A DNA stretch of 51,005 bases from Acetobacteraceae bacterium (GCA_019750475.1 JAIEOO010000147.1:1-51005), one strand, 5' to 3'; shown: positions 1 through 8,893, counted from the first letter of the stretch. The notes: a model not told the origin generated them from the letters alone. Numbers and translations are program-made.

Positions 1-1
1 C

Positions 2-106
2 TTCGCCGCGCGCCGGCAGCGTCGCGCCGAGCGCCTCGCTCCCGGCGATGGGCAGGGACGGCGCGACATGACCGGACCGGCCCACCAGCCCCCGCCGGCG
101 GCGTGA
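2..106 (+). CDS. C-terminal fragment of an upstream gene, truncated by the window edge
   Basis: Open frame from the window edge (…MTGPAHQPPPAA*) ending in TGA at 104-106, overlapping the ATG at 106 of the next gene (TGATG overlap). Confidence 0.35.
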   Translation, partial: FAARRQRRAERLAPGDGQGRRDMTGPAHQPPPAA

Positions 107-1533
107 TGCGCCACGGTCTCCGGCGCTGGGCGGGTCGCGGCGGCCTCGCGGTGGGCGCGCCGTTGTTCGACTACGCGATGCGGTTCCTCCGCACCATCGT
201 CCTCGCGAAGCTGCTGGCTCCGGCCGAGTTCGGCCTCGCCATGGCCTTGGCGACCGTCGTGTTCATGAGCGAGTCGGCCACGGATCTCGGCGCCGACCGC
301 TACGTCGTGCTGCACCGCGGAGAGCCGGGGCGCCGGGCCCTGGCCGCGGCGCACACGCTGCAGCTGTGCCGTGGCCTCCTGATCGCGGCAGGGCTGCTCC
401 TGCTCGCGCAGCCCATCGCGGCGCTCTTCCAGGTGCCCCAGTCCGCCTCGAGCTTCGCCCTCGTCGCCCTGTTGCCGCTGCTGAGGGGCGTCGCGCATCT
501 CGGCGTATCGCAGGCCCAGCAGGACTACCGCTTCGGGCCATACGCGGCGGTCAGCGCGACCGCGCAGGTGGTGGGCTTCGCCGGCGGCGTCGCGGCGGCG
601 GTCTGGCTCGGGGATCACCGCGCCATCCTGGTCGCCTTCCTGGCCGAGGCCGCGGCGTTCACGGCCGCCAGCTGGCGCGTCGCCGGTACGCGCTTCCAGC
701 TCAGCTCGCACGCCGCGGATCTCGGGCCCGCGCTCCGTTTCGGGTTGCCGCTGATGCTGAACGGCGTCGGGCTGGCCCTGATCGGCCAGGCGGACCGCGT
801 GGTGGTGGGCTGGGCCTTCGGTCCCGAGACCCTTGCCGTGTACGGCTTGGCCCTGACCCTCGCGGTCGTTCCCATCTCGCCGGTCTTCAAGGGCCTCGGG
901 GCTCTCAGCATGCCGCTGATGGCCAACGCCGCGCCCCGCGGCGCCGCGGCCTGGGCCTCGGCCGCGCGGGTGACCTACCGGGTCTTCGCGGTCGCCGGGC
1001 TGGCCTACGCTCTCGGCATCGCCCTCGCTCTCGACGTCGCGCTGCCGGCGCTGTTCGGCCCGGCCTACGGGATCTCGGACCTGTTCCACGTCCTGTTGGC
1101 AGCCGTCGTGCTGCTGCGTGTCCTGCGCGGCGCGCCGACGGTCGCGCTGATGGCGGCCGGACGGACGGTCCTGCTCAGCGTGGCGAATCTCAGCGCGGCG
1201 CTCGGTGTCGCGGCCGCGATCGGGTTCGTCCTGCTCTGGCCAGGTCCCGAGGCCGTCACCGCCGGGATCCTGCTGGGTGACGCCCTGTCGCTGTCCCTGG
1301 CTTGGTTGTTCGCGGGGCGGCGCATGGCGCTGCACGGCCGCGGGCTCGGCATCGGTGTCACGGTGGCGAGCGGCGCGGCCTTGGTCGCGGCGCTCGCGCT
1401 GTGGCCCGAAGCGAACGCCTGGCAGCGCCCGCTCGTCGCGCTCGTCGGGGTGCTGGTCCTGATTCCGGCCTGCCTCGCGGCCCGGCAGGCATGGATCAGG
1501 CGTCGCGCGGAGGGAGCGGCGGCGGCGAGTTGA
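103..1533 (+). CDS. Polysaccharide/oligosaccharide flippase (Wzx/MATE-like membrane protein)
   Basis: 476 aa, many hydrophobic helices; N-terminal RWAGRGGLAVGAPLFDYAMRFLRTIVLAKLLAPAEFGLAMALATVV is typical of lipopolysaccharide-biosynthesis flippases. GTG at 103 or ATG at 106. Confidence 0.85.
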   Translation: MMRHGLRRWAGRGGLAVGAPLFDYAMRFLRTIVLAKLLAPAEFGLAMALATVVFMSESATDLGADRYVVLHRGEPGRRALAAAHTLQLCRGLLIAAGLLLLAQPIAALFQVPQSASSFALVALLPLLRGVAHLGVSQAQQDYRFGPYAAVSATAQVVGFAGGVAAAVWLGDHRAILVAFLAEAAAFTAASWRVAGTRFQLSSHAADLGPALRFGLPLMLNGVGLALIGQADRVVVGWAFGPETLAVYGLALTLAVVPISPVFKGLGALSMPLMANAAPRGAAAWASAARVTYRVFAVAGLAYALGIALALDVALPALFGPAYGISDLFHVLLAAVVLLRVLRGAPTVALMAAGRTVLLSVANLSAALGVAAAIGFVLLWPGPEAVTAGILLGDALSLSLAWLFAGRRMALHGRGLGIGVTVASGAALVAALALWPEANAWQRPLVALVGVLVLIPACLAARQAWIRRRAEGAAAAS

Positions 1534-1624
1534 CGGTCCCCCTTGGCCGTCAGACGCGAGCATCCCGCCCCCGCGCTGCCGCGTCGGGCCGGCATCCGAC
1601 CCCGAAGCGGCGCGAATCCCGGGG

Positions 1625-2191
1625 TCAGAAGATGCGTTCCGGCACCCGAACCACGTCGCCCGGGGCGATCACGAGCTCGGGCGTGACCGCCAGGTGAAAC
1701 TCGGTCGGCGCGCCCTGCCGGGTCAGGAAGATTCGGGTCTGATTGGCCCGGAAGGTGTAGCCGCCGGCGATGGCCACCGCCGCCGCGATGGAGAGGCCGG
1801 GGCGGTAGGGATACTCTCCTGGCCGCTGCACCTCGCCCAGCACGTAGAAGGGCCGGGTCTGCACCACCTGCACGCTGACATTGGGGTCCCGCAGGAAGGG
1901 GCCGCGCAGGCGCTGGGCGATCTCGGTGGCCGCTTGCGTCGCCGAGCGCCCGTCCACCCGGACGTTCCCGACCAGCGGAAGGCTGACCACTCCGTTGGGA
2001 TCGACCGTCACCTCGCCCGAAAGCTGTTCCTCGTTGAAGACGACGACGCGGATGCGGTCGCCCGCGCCCAAGCGGTACTCCTCGGTGGCGGCGGCCGCGG
2101 GGACGCGCGACAGCGGGTCCAGCGGGCGCTGCGCGCAGGCCTGAAGCGCGACGGGTGCAGGAAGAAAAACCAGCCACCGGCGAGAAATCAT
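1625..2191 (-). CDS. Polysaccharide export outer-membrane lipoprotein (Wza-like, SLBB domain)
   Basis: EEYRLGAGDRIRVVVFNEEQLSGEVTVDPNGVVSLPLVGNVRVDGRSATQAATEIAQRL is a Poly_export motif; internal start MISRRWLVFLPAPVALQACAQ gives a signal peptide with a lipobox-like Cys. Confidence 0.9.
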   Translation of the reverse strand: MISRRWLVFLPAPVALQACAQRPLDPLSRVPAAAATEEYRLGAGDRIRVVVFNEEQLSGEVTVDPNGVVSLPLVGNVRVDGRSATQAATEIAQRLRGPFLRDPNVSVQVVQTRPFYVLGEVQRPGEYPYRPGLSIAAAVAIAGGYTFRANQTRIFLTRQGAPTEFHLAVTPELVIAPGDVVRVPERIF

Positions 2192-2354
2192 GGGAACGGC
2201 CCTCCGACGCGGCGGAATGCCGACGGACACGCCACGCGTCAACCGGACGATCTCGCCGCGTGTCAGACATGGCGCGGGGGTTTCACCCTTGCGACCCGTC
2301 GCGCCGATCGAAGCAGAGATCGCGGATTGACCACCGCATACTTCGCGCGACCAC

Positions 2355-2373
2355 GGCCATTTGTCCAATGGCC
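2355..2373. promoter_or_regulatory. Palindromic operator candidate between divergent wza-like and RTX genes
   Basis: Perfect inverted repeat GGCCATT-TGTCC-AATGGCC in the intergenic region. Confidence 0.35.
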
Positions 2374-2504
2374 AAGTTCAAGGACGAGTGTTACCGCGGT
2401 CTTAACGTTGACCCGTGCGGAATTTTCTGAGACGCTTGACCTTGGGTGCGGAAGACCGCGGCTGTCCTGTCGGCAGCCGTGGCCAGAGCCGGAGGGATGG
2501 GGTC

Positions 2505-5444
2505 ATGGCAACGTTCGTTGCACAGAGCGCGGTCAACATGTACTATCTGTGGCCGCAGACGAGCGGCCTCGGCATTGGTTTGTACCCACCGACCGCGAGC
2601 CTCTACGGCGGCGTCTACAACGGCACCAACGTCGCAGTCCTCGCGTTCAGCCCGACGGCGAACTTCACCTACACGGGCACGACGCCCACCGGCGGCACCT
2701 ACGCCCAGATCACGCTCTACGACGCGACGACCTTCGCGGTTCTCGGCTACGCGCAGGGACTCAACGCACCCCTGACCGGCTTCAGCAGCACCTTCCTCGG
2801 CGACGTGCTGGCCTCTCCCGCGTTCTTCGGCGGCGCGGACACGATCACGCTCCAGTCGGGATCGGCCGGATCCGTGCTGTTCTCCGGCGCCGGCAACGAC
2901 ACCTTCGTGGTGCAGGCTGCCGGCGCGCTCGCCTTCACCAACATCGATGGTGGCACCGGGACCGACACGATCGACCTTTCCTCCGCCGGCTCGGCCATCG
3001 TCCTCGCGGGGCTGGTTGACGACCGCATCAGCAACGTCGAGTCCCTTCTCCTCGCGGCGGGCACCAACGTCGCCTACAACCCCTCCTCCGGCTTCTTCTC
3101 GAACTTCACGACCGTCACCAACCTCAACGGCGTGCAGCACCTGTCGGGCGGCACCACCGACCTCTCGGGCGCGACCCTGGCCGGCTCCGCCTTCACGATC
3201 TTCTTCGGGTCCGACTCGGCGGACACGTTCAACATCGCCGCCAGCTTCGGCACGGCCATCACGCTGGTCGGGAATGGCGGCGCGGACAGCCTCTCCGGCG
3301 GCGCCGGCAACGACGTGTTCTACGGCGGCGACGGCAATGACGTCCTCGTCGGGCGGGGCGGCGTCGACTTCCTGAGCGGCGACGCGGGCGACGACGTGCT
3401 GATCGGGGGAGCGGGCGCCGACTTCCTCACCGGCGGCACCGGCAACGACGCGGTCGACTACGGGGACGAGCAGACGCTGCTCGGCGGCACCGAGCGCGTG
3501 ATCGTGAACCTCGGCACGACGAACATCAACTTCTTCAACATCCTGACGGCCTTCGCCGGCTTCGGGCAGGACACGACCGGGGCCTTCGACACGCTGGTCT
3601 CCATCGAGAACGTCCGCGGCACCACGGGTGCGGACATCATCATCGGCAACGCCAGCAACAACGCGATCTTCGGCGGCGACGGCAACGACATCCTCGATCC
3701 CGGCACCGCCGGCTCCGACTACATCAATGGCGGCGCCGGGTCGGACGACGCGGTGATGTTCCTCAGTTCCACCGTCGGCGTGTCGGTCAATCTCAACTTG
3801 CTGTCGCAGACGATCGGCGGCCGGACCGTCACCATCGAGGGCGTCGAGCGCCTCTACGGCTCGAACTTCAACGACGTGCTGACCGGCTTCGCCAACGCGC
3901 CCAACTGGCTCTGGGGCTGGACGGGCGACGACACGCTCGTCGGCGGCAGCGCCAATGACTTCTTCCTCGGCGATGTCGGCGCCGACCGCATGACGGGCGG
4001 CCAGGGCAACGACATCTACAGCGTGGACAACGTCGGCGACGTCGTGGTCGAGAATTCCGGCGAGGGCAACGACGGCGTGCTGGCCGAGGTGGACCACACG
4101 CTCGGCGCCAACATCGAGGGCCTGCAGCTCTTCGGCGCGGCGGTGTTCGGCTACGCCAACGACCTCGACAACATCGTCTACGGCAACGGCAACAACAACA
4201 CGCTCTGGGGCGCCGGCGGCAACGACGACGTCCGCGGCTTCGCGGGCAACGACGTCGTGTTCGGCATGACGGGCGACGACGACCTGTACGGCGGCACGGG
4301 CAACGACACCGTGGATGGCGGCACGGGCAACGACATCGTGCGCGGCGACCTCGGCAACGACCTCCTGGTCGGCGGCAGCGGGAACGACCGCCTCGAAGGC
4401 GGCAAGGGTTTCGACGCCGCCTCCTTCGCGTCCACCCGGGCGGGCAGCACGATCACGCGCAACCTGGACGGCAGCGCCACCGTGTCCGGGCCGGATGGGA
4501 CCGACACGCTCTGGGACGTGCGCGTCGCGCGCTTCACCGACGGCGACGTGACGCTGTCCATGAAGCCCAAGGACTTCTCGGGGAACGGCTACGCCGGCAT
4601 CGTCTTCAACAACGCCGGCTTCAACAACTTCCTCTACATGTGGAACGTGGCGGAGAACGCGGTCGCGTCCCAGAGCTCGGTGGCCAGCCTCGGCGCGTCG
4701 GCCACGGTCCGGGCGAGCGGCGACGTGAACGGGGACGGCAAGGCCGACCTCATCGTTCAGAACACCGCGGACGGGACGCCGGCCATCTACTTCATGAACG
4801 GCTCCACGGTGACGAGCACGGGCTTCTTCGGCAGCCCCGGTTCGAACTGGGTGATCCGCGGCAGCGGCGACCTCGACGGCGACGGCAAGTCGGACATCGT
4901 CTTCCAGAACCAGACCGGCCAGATCTATGGCTGGCTGATGGATGGCGCCACCGTGAAGTCGCAGGGCTTCATCGCGAACGCCGGTTCCACCAGCACCGTC
5001 GCGGCGGTGACGGACTTCAACGGCGACGGCCGCGCGGATCTCCTCCTCCGGGCGCCCGACGGCGCGAACAGCATCGTCAGCATGAACGGCCTCACCGCCG
5101 GCCCGACGACGGCGACGAACTCCATCGCCGCGGGCTTCGCGGTCGCCGCCACGGGCGATTTCAACAACGACTGGCGCAGCGATATCGTCTGGCGCGACGC
5201 GACCTCCGGCCAGACCCAGGTCTGGACGATGAATGGCGCGACCGTGACCGGGACCGGCACCTTCGCGCTCGGCACCGCGTGGACGCCCGTGGCCGCAGGC
5301 AACTACTCGGGCGACCCGACGGCGGAGCTGCTGTGGTACAACTCGACGACGACGCAACTCGCGGTCTGGGAAATGTCCGGTGTCAACTTCGCCGGCTTCA
5401 CGGCCCTCGGCGCGGTGGGCGCCGGCTGGTCCGTGGTCGCCTGA
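2505..5444 (+). CDS. Large RTX (hemolysin-type Ca-binding) protein with C-terminal FG-GAP/VCBS repeats
   Basis: Multiple GGxGxD repeats (GGAGNDVFYGGDGNDVLVG…), then DVNGDGKADLIVQN, DLDGDGKSDIVFQN, DFNGDGRADLLLR. Start at MATFVAQSAV behind a GGAGG; the ORF-track start at 2415 is upstream of it. Confidence 0.88.
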   Translation: MATFVAQSAVNMYYLWPQTSGLGIGLYPPTASLYGGVYNGTNVAVLAFSPTANFTYTGTTPTGGTYAQITLYDATTFAVLGYAQGLNAPLTGFSSTFLGDVLASPAFFGGADTITLQSGSAGSVLFSGAGNDTFVVQAAGALAFTNIDGGTGTDTIDLSSAGSAIVLAGLVDDRISNVESLLLAAGTNVAYNPSSGFFSNFTTVTNLNGVQHLSGGTTDLSGATLAGSAFTIFFGSDSADTFNIAASFGTAITLVGNGGADSLSGGAGNDVFYGGDGNDVLVGRGGVDFLSGDAGDDVLIGGAGADFLTGGTGNDAVDYGDEQTLLGGTERVIVNLGTTNINFFNILTAFAGFGQDTTGAFDTLVSIENVRGTTGADIIIGNASNNAIFGGDGNDILDPGTAGSDYINGGAGSDDAVMFLSSTVGVSVNLNLLSQTIGGRTVTIEGVERLYGSNFNDVLTGFANAPNWLWGWTGDDTLVGGSANDFFLGDVGADRMTGGQGNDIYSVDNVGDVVVENSGEGNDGVLAEVDHTLGANIEGLQLFGAAVFGYANDLDNIVYGNGNNNTLWGAGGNDDVRGFAGNDVVFGMTGDDDLYGGTGNDTVDGGTGNDIVRGDLGNDLLVGGSGNDRLEGGKGFDAASFASTRAGSTITRNLDGSATVSGPDGTDTLWDVRVARFTDGDVTLSMKPKDFSGNGYAGIVFNNAGFNNFLYMWNVAENAVASQSSVASLGASATVRASGDVNGDGKADLIVQNTADGTPAIYFMNGSTVTSTGFFGSPGSNWVIRGSGDLDGDGKSDIVFQNQTGQIYGWLMDGATVKSQGFIANAGSTSTVAAVTDFNGDGRADLLLRAPDGANSIVSMNGLTAGPTTATNSIAAGFAVAATGDFNNDWRSDIVWRDATSGQTQVWTMNGATVTGTGTFALGTAWTPVAAGNYSGDPTAELLWYNSTTTQLAVWEMSGVNFAGFTALGAVGAGWSVVA
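3268..3470 (+). repeat. RTX nonapeptide repeat block 1
   Basis: GNGGADSLSGGAGNDVFYGGDGNDVLVGRGGVDFLSGDAGDDVLIGGAGADFLTGGTGND. Confidence 0.85.
4180..4408 (+). repeat. RTX nonapeptide repeat block 2
   Basis: GNGNNNTLWGAGGNDDVRGFAGNDVVFGMTGDDDLYGGTGNDTVDGGTGNDIVRGDLGNDLLVGGSGNDRLEGG. Confidence 0.85.
4711..5441 (+). repeat. FG-GAP/VCBS-like repeats
   Basis: Recurring D-x-[ND]-G-D-G-[KR]-[AS]-D-[LI] units with W-x-M-[ND]-G-[AS] segments. Confidence 0.75.
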
Positions 5445-5467
5445 CGGCGCAGCCTTAGCGCGCGTTC

Positions 5468-5508
5468 AGGGCCCGGGTGGCAGCCGCCGCCCGGGCCTTC
5501 CTGTTTTT
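5468..5508 (+). terminator. Rho-independent terminator of the RTX gene
   Basis: Stem AGGGCCCGGGTGG/CCGCCCGGGCCTT (with G-U pairs) followed by CCTGTTTTT, 24 nt after the stop codon. Confidence 0.75.
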
Positions 5509-5758
5509 GCCGGCGGATGAGGGAGGGGGTGCCGCTGCGACGGGGCGCCTTCCCCGCGCCGTTCGGCGCCACCCATCCGTGATGCGGCATCCATCGGCCT
5601 TCCCCCCGTGCCAGGCCGGCACCGGGCGGCGGGCCAGCACCGCGCGCCGGCGCGTCCCAGCGCCCCCTTGACCGCTGCCGGCATCGCGATGCCGCGGGGG
5701 CACCGGGGCGCGCGCCCGCGGCGCCCGCCGCCTCCGAGACACCGCGCACGCACGAGAA

Positions 5759-5786
5759 CCCCGCCGGCTGGGGGAAGCCGGCGGGG
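5759..5786 (-). terminator. Hairpin downstream of the minus-strand gene 5838-6239
   Basis: Perfect 11-bp inverted repeat CCCCGCCGGCT-GGGGGA-AGCCGGCGGGG; weak U-tract on the minus strand. Confidence 0.45.
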
Positions 5787-5837
5787 TGGGCGGAACGTCT
5801 GGAGTTCTGGGGGGGAACGACGTCCCGCCGAACCGGA

Positions 5838-6239
5838 TCATCCGCGGTCGGGCGGTGCGATCATCCGGAGGCTGCGACCCTCGCCCTCCACGCGGATCTC
5901 GAGCCGCGTGGCGTAGCGGCGGTCGCCGCGGTTCACCTGCAAGCCGCAGGTGTAGGCATCGGACCGCGCACCGTCGGCCCGACAGTCGAGCCCGACCTGA
6001 CGCAGGCGGTTCAACGCGGCGTGAAGATCGGAGCCGGGCGGGTGCTGCCCGGCCAGGTCACGGGCGAGGAGGTTGGTCCCCTTCTCCGACCCCAGCGAGA
6101 GGTAGCGATCGGCCGGCGCCTCGACGGGCCAGGGGCTTTGCCCGCCCCAGGCAACGGCGAAGGCCGCGATCCCTCCGAAGAGGATGACCATCGCCATCCC
6201 CATGAGCTTCAGCGTGTGCAGCCATTCTTTGTCATCCAC
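5838..6239 (-). CDS. Small membrane-anchored protein of unknown function, paralog 1 of a three-gene tandem family
   Basis: 133 aa; N-terminal TM segment, then RDLAGQHPPGSDLHAALNRLRQVGLDCRADGARSDAYTC. Confidence 0.7.
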   Translation of the reverse strand: MDDKEWLHTLKLMGMAMVILFGGIAAFAVAWGGQSPWPVEAPADRYLSLGSEKGTNLLARDLAGQHPPGSDLHAALNRLRQVGLDCRADGARSDAYTCGLQVNRGDRRYATRLEIRVEGEGRSLRMIAPPDRG

Positions 6240-6278
6240 GGTTCAGACACCCCCCTTTCCTGTTCGAGATGGAAGCCT

Positions 6279-6701
6279 TCAGAGCGTCGCCGGCGCAGGC
6301 TGGACGATCACCGCGGGCCGCAGCCCGGTCACCCGCAGCCCGTCCGTGTCCACCCGCGTCTCCAGCCGGGCCACCCGGCTGAAGGCGAGCGGCCGCACGA
6401 AAACGCATTCGTAGGAGCCGGGCCGCGCGAGGTCCGGCATGCACTCGAACCCTTCCCGCGACAGGCGCGAGAGCAGCGAGTTCGCGTCGCTGCCGACCGG
6501 GTGGTGCGCCGCCAGCTCGCGGCCCAGGCGCTGCTCCGCCGCCATGACGCCCCCCGCCATGTGGCGCGCGGCTTCGTTGGGCATCCGGACCGGCGGCGGG
6601 TTGCCGTTGGTCGATGCGTAGGCCGCGAGGCCGGAAACCAGCATCGCCCCGACCAGCGTGGCGTTGCGGAAGGTGCGGAGTGCGTCAGCGGTGATCTTCA
6701 T
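6279..6701 (-). CDS. Small secreted/membrane protein of unknown function, paralog 2
   Basis: Start at MKITADALRTFRNATLVGAMLVSGLAAYA; RELAAHHPVGSDANSLLSRLSREGFECMPDLARPGSYEC. Confidence 0.7.
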   Translation of the reverse strand: MKITADALRTFRNATLVGAMLVSGLAAYASTNGNPPPVRMPNEAARHMAGGVMAAEQRLGRELAAHHPVGSDANSLLSRLSREGFECMPDLARPGSYECVFVRPLAFSRVARLETRVDTDGLRVTGLRPAVIVQPAPATL

Positions 6702-6864
6702 GGTGTTCCCCCATCCATGAACTTCGATGAGGGATTGGTAGCCCGCCCATTTGCATCTGAGCGTCGGATCGGGTCGGGCTTGGCCGTGGCCGGTCGCCAA
6801 AGGCAGGCGACGAACGTTTTTCTTTTAATTCGAGATACTTAGATGCGCCCGCGGTGACCGGGCC

Positions 6865-7284
6865 TCAGCGGACGGCCTGCTGCGACATCCGCGCCTCGAT
6901 CCCCGACACCACCCCGCGCTCGACGCGAATTGTCGCCTCGAACGACAGGACACGACGTTCGTCCTGCGGCAGCCTCACGGCGCAGTGCCAGTTCCCCGAC
7001 GCCAACCCAGGCGCTGTGCAGGAAAACCCGAGGGAAACGAGGCGCTGGATGGCCGGGCCAGGGTCGGCGCCGATCGGCGACAATTGCTCGAGGTCCCGCC
7101 GGAGCTGTTCCGACCCGGCGCGCTGGCCGAGGCGGATATAGGGTTCGAGGGGGCTCTTCCCCCGGTCCCGCGTGCCGAGGGAGGCCACGCCGGCGACGCC
7201 CGCGGCCAGCACGACGCCGAAGAGCAGGGCCCGGCGCATCGTGCCGGGCTCCATGCGCGCGCTGTTGGCGGGACCATCGGCCAT
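6865..7284 (-). CDS. Small secreted/membrane protein of unknown function, paralog 3
   Basis: MADGPANSARMEPGTMRRALLFGVVLAAGVAGVASLG…; RDLEQLSPIGADPGPAIQRLVSLGFSCTAPGLASGNWHC. Two nt downstream of the deacylase gene. Confidence 0.7.
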   Translation of the reverse strand: MADGPANSARMEPGTMRRALLFGVVLAAGVAGVASLGTRDRGKSPLEPYIRLGQRAGSEQLRRDLEQLSPIGADPGPAIQRLVSLGFSCTAPGLASGNWHCAVRLPQDERRVLSFEATIRVERGVVSGIEARMSQQAVR

Positions 7285-7286
7285 GG

Positions 7287-8768
7287 TCAGGCGGCCTGCG
7301 GGCGACGCGGGTTGCCGAGGAAGCGGCCCGGCGCCGCGCCGTTCGTCCGCCCGGCGGCGAAGGTCGTCTCGCCGTTGCACCAGACTTCCAGGATGCCCTC
7401 GGACAGCGCGTCGGGATGGGCGTAGGTGGCGTGGTCCCGCACCGTCGCCGGGTCGAACAGCACGAGGTCGGCGAAGGCCCCGGGACGCAGCACGCCGCGG
7501 TCGGGCAGGCCGAACACCTGGGCGCAGCGCAGCGTCATCTTGTGGACGGCGACCTCCAGGCTGAACAGCCCGACATCGCGCACGTAATGCCCGAGGACGC
7601 GCGGGAAGGTCCCCCAGAGGCGCGGATGCGGCTTCGCGTCGTGCGGAATGCCGTCCGAGCCGATCATGGCGCGGGGATGCGCCATGATCCGGCGGACATC
7701 GGCCTCGTCCATCTGGAAGTAGATGGCCCCGGCCGGGAGCAGCTTCTCGGCCGTCGCCCGCCGCGTCATGCCCCATTCGCGGGCGATGTCGTCCAGGTCC
7801 CGGCCCGACATCTCCGGGTGCGGCGTGGACCAGGTGATCTGCACCGGGACATCCTGCCGCAGCCGCTCCGGCATCAGGACGGTGGAGCCGGCGGGGTAGG
7901 GATAGACGTCGAAGGCGACGGGCTGGTCCTGGCCGAGCGTGTCGATCAGCGCCAGCGTGTCGCGCGAGCGGCCGAAATTCTCGGGCATCGAGCATTTGTG
8001 GTGGGAGATGACGACCTCGACCGGGGCGCCCTCGGTCCCCGCCTCGCGGCCGATGCGCAGCGTCTCGCGGATGCTGTCCATCACCCCGTCCGCCTCGTCG
8101 CGCATGTGGGTGGCGTAAAGGCCGCCTTCCTCCCGCAGGACCTCGGCGACGGCGATCACCTCCTCGGTGGGCGCGTGCATGTTGGGCGGGTAGTAGAGGC
8201 CGGTGGAGAACCCCCCTGCCCCCTCGCGCAGCGATTCGCGCAGGCGGTCCTGCATGCGGGCGATCTCGCGGTCCGTCGCCGCGCGGTAGACGTCGCCCTC
8301 CATCGCCTCGACCCGGAGGGACTGGTGGCCGCAGAAGGCGAAGGTGTTGACGTTGCTCGGCCGCTTCGCCAGCGCCTCGGCGTATTCCCCGAAGGAGCCG
8401 AAGGTGAACCAGCTCTCGTCGCCCATGAGGTTGAGGGGCGGCGGCGGCGCCTTGCCGTGGAGCCGCAGCGGCGCGAGCGACACGCCGCAATTGCCGACGA
8501 CGACGCTGGTCACGCCCTGGCTCGTCTTGCAGTGCATGCAGGCCGGGCCGCAGGTCACCGCCCGGTCATCATGGGTGTGCGCGTCGATGAAGCCCGGCGC
8601 CAGCGCCATGCCCTTCGCGTCCACCTCCCGGAGACCCTGGGCCGAGCCGAGGTCTCCCATCGCCGCGATGCGGTCCCCCTGCACCGCCAGGTCGGCGCGG
8701 TACCGGGCCGCCCCCGTGCCGTCGAACACGGTGGCGTTGCGGATGACGAGGTCACAGCGGAGCGTCAT
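7287..8768 (-). CDS. N-acyl-D-amino-acid deacylase / D-aminoacylase-like amidohydrolase
   Basis: MTLRCDLVIRNATVFDGTGAARYRADLAVQGDRIAAMGDLG…APGFIDAHTHDD…GVTSVVVGNCGVSLAPL…IGSDGIPHDAKPHPRLWGTFPRVLGHYVR: D-aminoacylase family hallmarks. Confidence 0.9.
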   Translation of the reverse strand: MTLRCDLVIRNATVFDGTGAARYRADLAVQGDRIAAMGDLGSAQGLREVDAKGMALAPGFIDAHTHDDRAVTCGPACMHCKTSQGVTSVVVGNCGVSLAPLRLHGKAPPPPLNLMGDESWFTFGSFGEYAEALAKRPSNVNTFAFCGHQSLRVEAMEGDVYRAATDREIARMQDRLRESLREGAGGFSTGLYYPPNMHAPTEEVIAVAEVLREEGGLYATHMRDEADGVMDSIRETLRIGREAGTEGAPVEVVISHHKCSMPENFGRSRDTLALIDTLGQDQPVAFDVYPYPAGSTVLMPERLRQDVPVQITWSTPHPEMSGRDLDDIAREWGMTRRATAEKLLPAGAIYFQMDEADVRRIMAHPRAMIGSDGIPHDAKPHPRLWGTFPRVLGHYVRDVGLFSLEVAVHKMTLRCAQVFGLPDRGVLRPGAFADLVLFDPATVRDHATYAHPDALSEGILEVWCNGETTFAAGRTNGAAPGRFLGNPRRPQAA

Positions 8769-8849
8769 GCTCGGTCCCGGAAACGTGTTTCGTCCACCCT
8801 GCCACGGTTCCCGCGGTTTCGGGAGACGCCGTTGCCGAGCGGGCCGGAC

Positions 8850-8865
8850 ATGACGTATCCGTCAT
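8850..8865. promoter_or_regulatory. Palindromic operator candidate in the divergent deacylase/TRAP promoter region
   Basis: Perfect inverted repeat ATGACG-TATC-CGTCAT; a second short one, GAAAC-GT-GTTTC, at 8780-8791. Confidence 0.35.
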
Positions 8866-8893
8866 CGAAGGGACGATCCAGGGAGGACACCCC

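Noticed and set aside
1598-1626. GACCCCG-N15-CGGGGTC near the end of the Wza-like gene
   Set aside because: Seven bp with a 15-nt loop and no U-tract; not distinguishable from chance.
3268-4408. Short regularly spaced DNA repeats (GGCAACGAC…) that could suggest a CRISPR-like array
   Set aside because: They encode in-frame GGxGxDxxx RTX repeats, are imperfect, and have no unique spacers or cas genes.
2391-5357. 988-aa minus-strand ORF opposite the RTX gene
   Set aside because: Low-complexity V/A/R/D translation, a mirror of the RTX/VCBS repeats on the plus strand; shadow ORF from high GC3.
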